NCBI GenBank assembly: GCA_009786975.1
Contig: WRGX01000215.1
Span: 1 to 34,900, forward strand
DNA length: 34,900 nt
Reading direction: 5' to 3'
From: Defluviitaleaceae bacterium
GTDB taxonomy: Bacteria > Bacillota > Clostridia > Lachnospirales > WQUN01
Shown here: positions 26,951 through 34,794 of the stretch, piece after piece
Position numbering within the stretch: the first letter of the stretch is position 1
Layout: each line of letters begins with the position of its first letter
Position numbers and translations under genes: made by a program
The notes under the pieces: model-generated
The model's database searches: none
What the model was told of the DNA's origin: nothing
Seen by the model: the letters and a program-made list of their open reading frames with translations, nothing else

Positions 26951-28951
26951 CTAACAGCCCTTTGGTATTCGGTCTGCTCGACGCAGCAGCGATACTGTCT
27001 CCACCTTGCCCGTGTGGGGGAACATATCGACGGGCTGCACCGTGTCGAGGCTGTAGCCTCCGGCGGCAAGGATTTTCGCGTCTCGGGCGAAAGTTGCGGG
27101 GTCGCATGAGATATACACGACTCGTGGAATTTTTGCAGAAATTATCGCGTCCAGCAGGATGCGGTCGCAGCCTTTTCGTGGCGGGTCGAGGAAGATTATG
27201 TCGGGAATTTTGGCGGGAGACGTCATGAGTTTTGGCAAAACTTCCTCTGTCGCGCCGCAAATAAATTCCGCGTTTGTTATGCCGTTTTTAGCGGCATTTT
27301 TTTTTGCGTCGGATATCGCGGCGGGAACGATGTCGATGCCGAGGATGGGGTGCGCTTGGCGCGTTTTTTCGTGAGGCGGGAGAGCGCGTCCGGCTTCGAG
27401 AGCATGTGTCGCCTCTGACACGTGTTCGCGGTTCCCACTGTGCGCTTGGCGCGCTTCTTCGTGAGGCGGGAGAGCGCGTCCGGCTTCGAGGGCATGTGTC
27501 GCCTCTGACACGTGTTCGCGGTTCCCACTGTGCGCTTGGCGCGCTTCTTCGTGAGGCGGGAGAGCGCGTCCGGCTTCGAGAGCATGTGTCGCCGCCGACA
27601 CGTGTTCGCGGTGCCCATTGCGCGCTTGGCGCGCCGCTGCGTAGAGGGTTACTGTGCCGACGCCGCAATGTGCGTCTATTGCGTATTGCGTGCCGTTAAG
27701 GTCGGCTTGCGCGATTGCGATTTCGTATAAAATTTTTGTTTGCACCGGGTTTACTTGAAAAAATGACGGCGCGGAAAGCTCAAACTCTATGTCACCGATT
27801 TTTTCGCGAATAAATCCCGTTCCGTGTAATATCCTAAAATTTTCCTCTGCACCGTCAAAAATCGTGTTGTTTTTCGCGGTGTTTTTGTTTGTAAGAACCG
27901 TTGTGACGCCTGTTGCGGCTAAATTCTCAACAAGCTCCCCGCTGTGTGGGAGTTTTTTTCCGTTCAAAACAATCGTGACCATTACCTCGTGCGTTGCAAA
28001 GCTCGTCCGAACAACTATGTGTCTCACAAGACCCTTGTGCGCGATTTCATCATATGCCGAAATTTTATGCCTCCGCATATGTTCCTTTATGACGGCAAGT
28101 ACCCCGACATGCGATTCATGCTGGATTTCGCAGTCGTCGACCTCGATTAAACGATGGCTTCGCGCCGCGTACATTCCGATGGAAAAATCGCTGATGTTAC
28201 TGACGCTAACATCAACGATTTTTTTATGGGCGAGGAAGCTGCCCCCGGCTTCGAGGGAATGTGTCGCCGCCGACACATGCCCCCGGTGCCCACTGCGCTC
28301 TTGGCGCGCTTTTTTATTTTGCAAAAAAGAGTCGGCGAGTGACACTCGCCGACTCTTTTTTTCATGCGCAGGGAAACTGCCCACGGCTTCGAGGGAATGT
28401 GTCGACTCCGACACATGTCCCCGGTGTTCACTGCGCGCTTGGCGCGCTTTTTCATGCGCAGGGAAACTGCCCACGGCTTCGAGGGAATGTGTCGACTCCG
28501 ACACATGTCCCCGGTGTCCACTGCGCGCTTGGCGCGCCGGGACAACCGGGAAAACTGCTTTATTGCGGTAGCGAGAGGGGTTTTCCATGCCGATTACATC
28601 CAAAACAGGCGGAGCAACAAAGCCGCCGATTTTTTCAAGCGCGGTTATTACAAATTGTTTTTTGAAGGCGAGTTGCGCGGAATATTCGCAGTGCCGAAAC
28701 TGACATCCCCCGCAATTTGCCGCCACGCCACACGTACTTTTTACACGAAACGGCGAAGGTTTCACGATTTGCATAATTTTCCCGTATCCGTAATTTTTTT
28801 TCACTTTTACAATTAGCGCGTCAATTTTTTCATCCGGCAACGCGCCGTCAACAAACACAACGAAGCCGCCAATTTCGCCGACTCCGAAGCCTTTTTCGGT
28901 CACGCTTTTTATCTCGACCATGTGTCGCGAATTTTTATGCACGTTTGGCAT
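26951..28951 (-). CDS. rlmD: 23S rRNA (uracil-5)-methyltransferase, RlmD/RumA family, carrying two in-frame repeat insertions
   Basis: N-terminal TRAM-like segment, CGVAANCGGCQFRHCEY Fe-S motif, FFQVNPVQTKILYEIA, HCGVGTVTLYAA, IIFLDPPRKGCDRILLDAI, VYISCDPATFARD; 666 aa, of which ~196 are repeat-encoded. Confidence 0.9.
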   Translation of the reverse strand: MPNVHKNSRHMVEIKSVTEKGFGVGEIGGFVVFVDGALPDEKIDALIVKVKKNYGYGKIMQIVKPSPFRVKSTCGVAANCGGCQFRHCEYSAQLAFKKQFVITALEKIGGFVAPPVLDVIGMENPSRYRNKAVFPVVPARQARSGHRGHVSESTHSLEAVGSFPAHEKARQARSEHRGHVSESTHSLEAVGSFPAHEKKSRRVSLADSFLQNKKARQERSGHRGHVSAATHSLEAGGSFLAHKKIVDVSVSNISDFSIGMYAARSHRLIEVDDCEIQHESHVGVLAVIKEHMRRHKISAYDEIAHKGLVRHIVVRTSFATHEVMVTIVLNGKKLPHSGELVENLAATGVTTVLTNKNTAKNNTIFDGAEENFRILHGTGFIREKIGDIEFELSAPSFFQVNPVQTKILYEIAIAQADLNGTQYAIDAHCGVGTVTLYAAARQARNGHREHVSAATHALEAGRALPPHEEARQAHSGNREHVSEATHALEAGRALPPHEEARQAHSGNREHVSEATHALEAGRALPPHEKTRQAHPILGIDIVPAAISDAKKNAAKNGITNAEFICGATEEVLPKLMTSPAKIPDIIFLDPPRKGCDRILLDAIISAKIPRVVYISCDPATFARDAKILAAGGYSLDTVQPVDMFPHTGKVETVSLLRRADRIPKGC
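27350..27635 (+). repeat. Three tandem 90-bp repeat units inside rlmD (insertion 2)
   Basis: gaggcgggagagcgcgtccggcttcgag(a/g)gcatgtgtcgcc...gacacgtgttcgcggt...gcgcgcttggcgcgc at exact 90-bp period; encodes (ARQAxxGxREHVSxATHALEAGRALPPHEx)x3. Confidence 0.96.
28220..28537 (+). repeat. Three repeat units plus one hairpin module inside rlmD (insertion 1)
   Basis: ggcttcgag anchors at 28247, 28385, 28475 (138 and 90 bp spacing); encodes 30+30+16+30 residues. Confidence 0.96.
28323..28362. repeat. Palindromic hairpin module inside the rlmD ORF
   Basis: aaaaaa-gagtcggcgagtg-a-cactcgccgactc-ttttttt; identical core to 12504-12543; read as KSRRVSLADSFLQNKK. Confidence 0.95.
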
Positions 28952-28977
28952 TAGTCCGTCTCCCTTTACGCTCGGAA

Positions 28978-29334
28978 TTACGCCCCGAATGCGTTTTCAA
29001 TTTGATTTACAAAAATGCGACCGTTTTCTTCAAGCACCTCGATTACATCGAAGCGAAAATCGTTGTCGCAAAGGTTATTTTCGGCAATGTAATGCATTGC
29101 GGTTTGGATAATTTTTTGCTGTTTCGCATAGCCCACGGCTTCGGCGGGCGAGCCAAAGCCCGCCCCTCTGCGGAATTTCACCTCCGCGAAAATAATCACA
29201 CCGCTCGCGCGGCAAATCAAATCGATTTCCCCAAAACGCACGCGATAGTTTCTTTGCAAAATTTCCGCGCCTTTTTCGCTAAGGAATTTTTCCGCCTCTT
29301 CTTGCCCGCGAAACCCGACGGCAACCTTGTTCAA
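28978..29334 (-). CDS. yraN: UPF0102 (YraN-family) endonuclease-fold protein
   Basis: GFRGQEEAEKFLSEKGAEILQRNYRVRFGEIDLICRASGVIIFAEVKFRR; TTG start at 29334 after GGAGG, overlapping the cca stop (TTGA). Confidence 0.9.
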   Translation of the reverse strand: MNKVAVGFRGQEEAEKFLSEKGAEILQRNYRVRFGEIDLICRASGVIIFAEVKFRRGAGFGSPAEAVGYAKQQKIIQTAMHYIAENNLCDNDFRFDVIEVLEENGRIFVNQIENAFGA

Positions 29335-30518
29335 AGCAATGCCTCCTTGGTGTTCAAATTCGGGTCGCGCATAACGGCGTCCAAAAATTTTTCCAGGGCT
29401 TCGCCTGCCGCCTTGCCGGTTATGCCGATTTCGGCAAGGTCGTCGCCGTTTACAGCAAGGCCGCGCAAGGTAAAACACTCGCCTCGCGCCAAAATATCGC
29501 GTGATTCCGCGCGGATTTTTTCAAGACAACCCCCCTGCGAAATCTCTTTCAGGCGCAACAAATCTTCGAATTCCTCCGGCGGAAAAATCCGCAACAATTT
29601 CTTAATTTCGTAGCGCGACTCCGCAATTTTTTTCGGCAAAAATTCCACAAAACGCGAAACTATTTTTATAGTCCTGTTATCAAACCGCAAATCCCGCAAA
29701 ATACACTCGCACTTGCCCCCCGTCCACGAGAAAAACAGCGCGAGTAACAATGAAAGGGGCGGTCGTCCCGCGTCCGAATCGGAGCCCCCAAGGTCTTCAA
29801 TCCACGAAATCACGCGCTCCAATTCCCCGCCAAACGCCCTCCCTCGCAAAACGTAATACATTAACCCCGTTTCGTGTAACAAACGCACAGCCTGCGGATG
29901 CTCGCCGCAAAGCAGTTTACAAAGCTCCTCGCGCACGCGCTCCGCGCTGATATCGGCGAGATTCCCCCGCAATTTCGCAATTGCACCAATCGCGCCTCCA
30001 TCAACCGAAAACCCCAAAACCGCAGCAAATCGCACGGCACGAAGCATACGAAGAGCGTCTTCCCCAAATCGCGTTTCCGCGTCGCCCACGCATTTTATAA
30101 GCCCTCGCGAAATATCGCCGCGCCCGTCAAACGGGTCAACAAATCCGCGCGACGGCGCGTACGCAATCGCGTTTATCGTAAAATCGCGGCGGCTCAAATC
30201 CTCCTCAATTTTGCCCGAAAAAGTAACTTCCGACGGCCGCCGATTGTCCAAATATTCGCCGTCCACGCGATACGTCGTAACCTCGCAAACATCCCCGCCG
30301 CTAAGCACCGAAACCGTCCCGTGCTTAATCCCCGAGTCAAATGTGCGCGAAAATAAGGCCTTAACCTCGTCGGGCAAGGCCGATGTCGCAATGTCCCAAT
30401 CGACCGGAATCGCGCCGCGAATCATATCGCGCACGCATCCGCCAACGATAAATGCCTCATGCCCCGCGGCGGCCAAAGTGTTGATTATTTCTTTCACGTA
30501 TTCGGGGATGCTTGTCAC
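29331..30518 (-). CDS. cca: CCA tRNA nucleotidyltransferase/poly(A) polymerase family
   Basis: EAFIVGGCVRDMIRGAIPVDWDIATSALPDEV...RRDFTINAIAYAPSRGFVDPFDGRGDISRGLIKCVGDAETRFGEDALRMLRAVRFAA; GTG start at 30518 behind GAGGTG. Confidence 0.92.
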   Translation of the reverse strand: MTSIPEYVKEIINTLAAAGHEAFIVGGCVRDMIRGAIPVDWDIATSALPDEVKALFSRTFDSGIKHGTVSVLSGGDVCEVTTYRVDGEYLDNRRPSEVTFSGKIEEDLSRRDFTINAIAYAPSRGFVDPFDGRGDISRGLIKCVGDAETRFGEDALRMLRAVRFAAVLGFSVDGGAIGAIAKLRGNLADISAERVREELCKLLCGEHPQAVRLLHETGLMYYVLRGRAFGGELERVISWIEDLGGSDSDAGRPPLSLLLALFFSWTGGKCECILRDLRFDNRTIKIVSRFVEFLPKKIAESRYEIKKLLRIFPPEEFEDLLRLKEISQGGCLEKIRAESRDILARGECFTLRGLAVNGDDLAEIGITGKAAGEALEKFLDAVMRDPNLNTKEALL

Positions 30519-30568
30519 GACACACCTCAAATCGTTCTAATTGCAGTACAATTTACCGCGAAACAGTA

Positions 30569-33500
30569 TCACACAAACTTCACGCTGACCAGCTTCGAAA
30601 CGCCCTGTTCCTCCATTGTTACGCCGTATAAATTGTCGGCGGCTTCCATTGTTCCCTTGCGATGCGTGATGATAATAAATTGTGTGCCGACGGCGTGTTG
30701 CTTTAAAAATTTCGCGAAACGTGTAATGTTGGCGTCGTCGAGAGCGGATTCGATTTCGTCCAGGACGCAAAACGGCGACGGCTTCATGCGGAGGATTGCA
30801 AAAAGCAGTGCGATTGCCGTAAGTGCGCGCTCGCCGCCGGATAAAAGCATTAAACTTTGCAAAGATTTGCCCGGCGGCTTTGCGATAATTTCTATGCCGG
30901 ATTCGAGGACATTTTCCGGGTCGGTTATACGAATGCTTGCGGTTCCGCCGACGAACATTTCCGCGAAAACATCCTGGAAATGGCTTGCGATTAGTTTGAA
31001 TTTTTCCGCGAACTGTGCCTCCATTTGCTCGGTAAGGCCAACTATTAGCTCGTCGAGGGCGGCTTCGGCGGCGAGGATGTCGTCGCGCTGTGTTGTTAAA
31101 AAGCCGTGGCGGGTTTGGATTTGCTTGAAGGTTTCGATTGCGCCGACGTTTACATCACTCATTTTTGCAAGTTCGAATTTTAACTCGCGGCCACGCTTGC
31201 GCAGCGTGCTTTCGTCTAAATCGGTGCGCTTGAAGACTTCGGCGGCGGCGAAAGTTAAGCTGTATTCTTCCCAAATTTCATCGTGGAAACGGCGGCTTGC
31301 GGCGTCAAGATTTTCTTTGCGCGCCTCGAGCCGCGCGGTTTCGCGCTCAATCAGAGCCGCCGCGTCGGCATGGGTGCGCTCGTCGCTTTCGGTTTCGGTT
31401 ATTGCGGCGTCGAGGGTGGCTTTTTCGGTTTCGCTTTCCGTAAGGGAGATTTTTGCGGCGTCCAGGCGGGTTTGAATTTGCTCGAGTTGTGTAATTTTTT
31501 CCGCGCGAGTTGCGGCGGATTTTTGCGCGGCGGACTCGTTCGCGCCCGCTTCGGCGTCAAGCAATTTTTTTTCTTCATTTAATATGTCAATTTCCCGCGT
31601 GAGCCGCGCGATATTTTGCGCGGAGTGAGCGATTGCGTCGGTTTTTTGGGTGATTTCGATGCGCAGGTCTGTTAAAACGTCGCTTTCCTCGGTTACGGAT
31701 TGGCGATTTTTTTCGATTTCTTTTTGATATTCGTCGAGTGCGACCCGCGCGGTTTCAACGGATTTTTCGCGGAGAGCGAGTTCGATTTTTGCCTCGCGAA
31801 CGGTGGTGTTTGCCTCGAGTATTTGCGCCATTACGGCTTTTTCGCGCTCGTCGAATTCCTGCGCGGATTTTCGCATTTTCGTTAAATTTTCGTCGGCATC
31901 GGCGATTTTATTTTTCAGCGCGATTTCTTCGTGGGAGCCGGCGGAAATTTTTTCGCGCGTTGCTTGCAAAATTTCGCGGGTTGACCTGCGGCGTTCATTC
32001 AATGCGTGTAATTCTTGCGACAGTCGCTCCTCGTCTGCCTGTAGCGCGTCGACCTGCGCTTTAAGTGCGTCCAATTGCCGCGCACGCCCGATTATTCCCG
32101 CGCTTTGGCGCGCGATACTGCCGCCGGTAATCGCGCCGCCCGGGCTTAAACGCTCGCCCGCTTTTGTCACGATTTTGTAGGAGTAGCGGAATTTTTTGTG
32201 CATGGCAAGCGCGTTTTCAAGCGTGTCAACGAGTACGATATCGCCCAAAAGCTGCGAAATTACAGGCGCGTAGACCCCTTCGCATTCCGCGATTTCGGAG
32301 GCGATTCCTATGTAACCCGGCTCGTTTTTTATTCGATACGTGTCGATATTTCGCCCTTTTACGGCGGTAAGGGGCAAAAACGTTGCGCGGCCTTGGCTTG
32401 TCCGCTTTAAAAATTCGATTGCGTGCTTCGCGTCTCCTTCGTTTTGTGTAACAATATTTTGCGCCGCGCCGCCGAGGGCGATTTCGATTGCGACTTCAAA
32501 TTCACGCGGCACGCCGATTAGCTCGCCGACCGCGCCGCAAATCCCCGCAAATTCCGCGTCTTTTTTGCGCGAAAGTACGGCCTTTACGCTTCGGTGGTAC
32601 CCTTCGCGGGCGGCCTCGAGGTCCGACAACGCGCGAAAACGCCCGCGAGATGCGGTCAAATTTTCCGTGAGTTCTCGCAGGTTTTTTTCAAGCGCGTCGG
32701 CGTCGGCGCGCATTTTATTGTACTCGGCGGTGTAGGCTTCCTCGTTTTTTCTCGCGGCGGCAAGCTCTTTTTCGCAGGATGCGAGCGACGCTTCGCTTGC
32801 CGTGCGTGCGGCGGTTTGCTCGGCAAGTTTTTCTTCGTGCGCGTCAATTTCGGTGTTTAGCCGCTCCATATCCTCCTCAAGGCGAGAGTACGCGTTTTCC
32901 GCCTCAATAACCGCCGCGCGCGCATCGGTTGCGGCGTTCATTGCAGTCATTACGGACTGATTCAGCGCGTCGGTTTCCGCCGCGCCTTCGCGGAGTTCGT
33001 CCTCGTGCTTGGCGTGAAGGGCGAGTTGCTCGGCGAGTTGCTCGTTAAGGGCGTTTAGCTCGTTTTGTGTAACTTCGGCGGCTTGTTCTTGCTCCGTTTT
33101 TTCGCCCTCGCGCAATAAAATATTTTCGACGCGTTTTTCCGCCTCGCCTTTAAGGCGCGAAATATCCACCTCGAGCTGCTCTTCTCTATTTTGCAAAATT
33201 TTTATCTCGCCTTGCTGCTTTTCAATTTCCGTCGTTGCCTCGAGCAAAATTTCATTTGCGCGGCGATATTTTGCGTCGGCGTCGGCGGCGCGGGCTTTTA
33301 GGCGTTCTGCCGCCGTTCTCGCCTCGGAAAGGAGGCGTTTTCCGTCTCCGGATTGTGCCGAAATGTCCGCGAGGGCGGCCTCGGTTTGTGTCAAATCTTC
33401 GTTAATTTTGCGGATGTCCTCGAGGAAAATGTTTATGTGGATGCTTTTGTATTCGTCGCGGAGTTCGAGGAACTTTCGTGCTTCTTCCGCCTGCGATTCC

Positions 33501-34114
33501 AGCGGCTCGAGCTGTTCCTCAAGCTCCGAAATTATATCATCGACGCGTTCGCGGTTTTGTTTTTCGCGCTCGAGTTTGTTTAACGCTTCGCTGCGGCGCG
33601 CCTTGAATTTGCTTATTCCGGCGGCTTCTTCAAAAACATGCCGCCGCTCTTCGGAGCGCAGGGATAAAATTTCGTCGATGCGCCCTTGCCCGATAATCGA
33701 GTACCCGTCCCTGCCGACGCCGGTGTCCATAAAAAGGTCGCGGATATCCTTCAAACGGCAGTTTTCGCCGTTAAGCAAATATTCGCTTTCGCCCGAACGA
33801 TACACGCGACGTGTAACCGCGATTTCGTTAAATTCAAGCGGAAGCGCGCCGTCGGAATTATCCAAACGCATGGCAATTTCCGCGTATCCCAGCGGTTTTC
33901 TGTGCGCGGTTCCGGCAAAAATTACGTCCTCCATTTTGCCGCCGCGCAGTTGTTTCGCGCTTTGTTCGCCCAAAACCCAGCGAAGCGCGTCGGCGATATT
34001 CGATTTTCCGCTGCCGTTCGGCCCGACAACGGCATTCAGCCCCGGGGCGAAATCCAGCGAAATCCTGTCCGCAAAGGATTTAAAGCCCGCGAGTTCCAGT
34101 TTTTTTAAGTACAT
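30569..34114 (-). CDS. smc: Chromosome segregation SMC protein
   Basis: MYLKKLELAGFKSFADRISLDFAPGLNAVVGPNGSGKSNIADALRWVLGEQSAKQLRG, coiled coils, hinge, C-terminal LLSGGERALTAIALLFAILRMKPSPFCVLDEIESALDDANI; RBS GGAGAG before ATG 34114. Confidence 0.97.
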   Translation of the reverse strand: MYLKKLELAGFKSFADRISLDFAPGLNAVVGPNGSGKSNIADALRWVLGEQSAKQLRGGKMEDVIFAGTAHRKPLGYAEIAMRLDNSDGALPLEFNEIAVTRRVYRSGESEYLLNGENCRLKDIRDLFMDTGVGRDGYSIIGQGRIDEILSLRSEERRHVFEEAAGISKFKARRSEALNKLEREKQNRERVDDIISELEEQLEPLESQAEEARKFLELRDEYKSIHINIFLEDIRKINEDLTQTEAALADISAQSGDGKRLLSEARTAAERLKARAADADAKYRRANEILLEATTEIEKQQGEIKILQNREEQLEVDISRLKGEAEKRVENILLREGEKTEQEQAAEVTQNELNALNEQLAEQLALHAKHEDELREGAAETDALNQSVMTAMNAATDARAAVIEAENAYSRLEEDMERLNTEIDAHEEKLAEQTAARTASEASLASCEKELAAARKNEEAYTAEYNKMRADADALEKNLRELTENLTASRGRFRALSDLEAAREGYHRSVKAVLSRKKDAEFAGICGAVGELIGVPREFEVAIEIALGGAAQNIVTQNEGDAKHAIEFLKRTSQGRATFLPLTAVKGRNIDTYRIKNEPGYIGIASEIAECEGVYAPVISQLLGDIVLVDTLENALAMHKKFRYSYKIVTKAGERLSPGGAITGGSIARQSAGIIGRARQLDALKAQVDALQADEERLSQELHALNERRRSTREILQATREKISAGSHEEIALKNKIADADENLTKMRKSAQEFDEREKAVMAQILEANTTVREAKIELALREKSVETARVALDEYQKEIEKNRQSVTEESDVLTDLRIEITQKTDAIAHSAQNIARLTREIDILNEEKKLLDAEAGANESAAQKSAATRAEKITQLEQIQTRLDAAKISLTESETEKATLDAAITETESDERTHADAAALIERETARLEARKENLDAASRRFHDEIWEEYSLTFAAAEVFKRTDLDESTLRKRGRELKFELAKMSDVNVGAIETFKQIQTRHGFLTTQRDDILAAEAALDELIVGLTEQMEAQFAEKFKLIASHFQDVFAEMFVGGTASIRITDPENVLESGIEIIAKPPGKSLQSLMLLSGGERALTAIALLFAILRMKPSPFCVLDEIESALDDANITRFAKFLKQHAVGTQFIIITHRKGTMEAADNLYGVTMEEQGVSKLVSVKFV

Positions 34115-34159
34115 GAAGCTCTCCATCAGTCTCGCAAATTTGTCGCAAATTCGCTCGTA

Positions 34160-34192
34160 TATCATACTAGCAACTACGTTACCAGTATGATA
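34160..34192. promoter_or_regulatory. Inverted repeat between divergent smc and P-loop gene
   Basis: tatcatact-agcaactacgttacc-agtatgata (9-bp perfect arms); each strand carries TATGAT resembling a -10 box. Confidence 0.5.
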
Positions 34193-34249
34193 CAATTACA
34201 ATTGGATTACAAGTTTATTTCAATTTACATTTTTTAGGAGGAGATTCCG

Positions 34250-34669
34250 ATGGTGAAATTTATGGCAGGGATGAAGGGCGAGGGAAAAACGCGCAAGCTA
34301 ATAGAAATGGCGAACCAAAACGCAAAGGTCACAGACGGTAATCTTGTTTACATCGACGACGACATGCGACACAGCCGCGACGTGAATCGCGACATTCGGT
34401 ACGTTGAAGCAGGCAGGGGCGAGCTTGCGAATTATCGTGAACTTATCGGCTTCGTTTTAGGCATTTTGTCGCAAAACAGCGACATAAAACATATCTACGT
34501 TGACGGAATAAATAACATTTTGCAAGACGGCGCGGTGACGAATGAGGCTTTGTTGAAATTAAAACATCGTTTAGACGCGCTTGTCAAAACCGCAGATGTC
34601 GCGTTTACAATCAGCGTGCATTGCGATAAGGAGACGTTGCCGGAGGAGATTAAGTCGGCGTTGGTGTAA
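34250..34669 (+). CDS. Small P-loop ATP-binding protein
   Basis: FMAGMKGEGKTRKLIEMAN Walker A; KHIYVDGINNIL Walker-B-like; AGGAGGAG RBS before ATG 34250. Confidence 0.75.
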   Translation: MVKFMAGMKGEGKTRKLIEMANQNAKVTDGNLVYIDDDMRHSRDVNRDIRYVEAGRGELANYRELIGFVLGILSQNSDIKHIYVDGINNILQDGAVTNEALLKLKHRLDALVKTADVAFTISVHCDKETLPEEIKSALV

Positions 34670-34675
34670 TTTTGC

Positions 34676-34745
34676 GCGCATTGGGAACCGGGGGGCATAT
34701 GTCGTAGGCGACACGTGCCCTCGAAGCCGGAAGCAGTTTCCCGGA
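34676..34745 (-). repeat. Single repeat unit, opposite orientation
   Basis: gcgcattgggaaccggggggcatatgtcgtaggcgacacgtgccctcgaagccggaagcagtttcccgg. Confidence 0.88.
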
Positions 34746-34750
34746 GCATC

Positions 34751-34794
34751 AAAAAAACGAGTCGGCGAGTGACCTCGCCGGCTCGTTTTTTTTT
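34751..34794. repeat. Hairpin module, slightly degenerate
   Basis: aaaaaaa-cgagtcggcgag-tga-cctcgccggctcg-ttttttttt; directly follows the repeat unit. Confidence 0.85.

Noticed and set aside
26951-28951. rlmD as a pseudogene or a chimeric assembly
   Set aside because: The frame is intact over 666 codons and all motifs are present in order; exact multiples of 3 in repeat spacing argue against random decay. Long reads would still be needed to exclude misassembly of the arrays.
30459-34190. Long ORFs antisense to smc (30459-31475, 33363-34190 and others)
   Set aside because: Shadow ORFs of a GC-rich coding gene; low-complexity Ser/Arg/Ala composition and no initiation signal.
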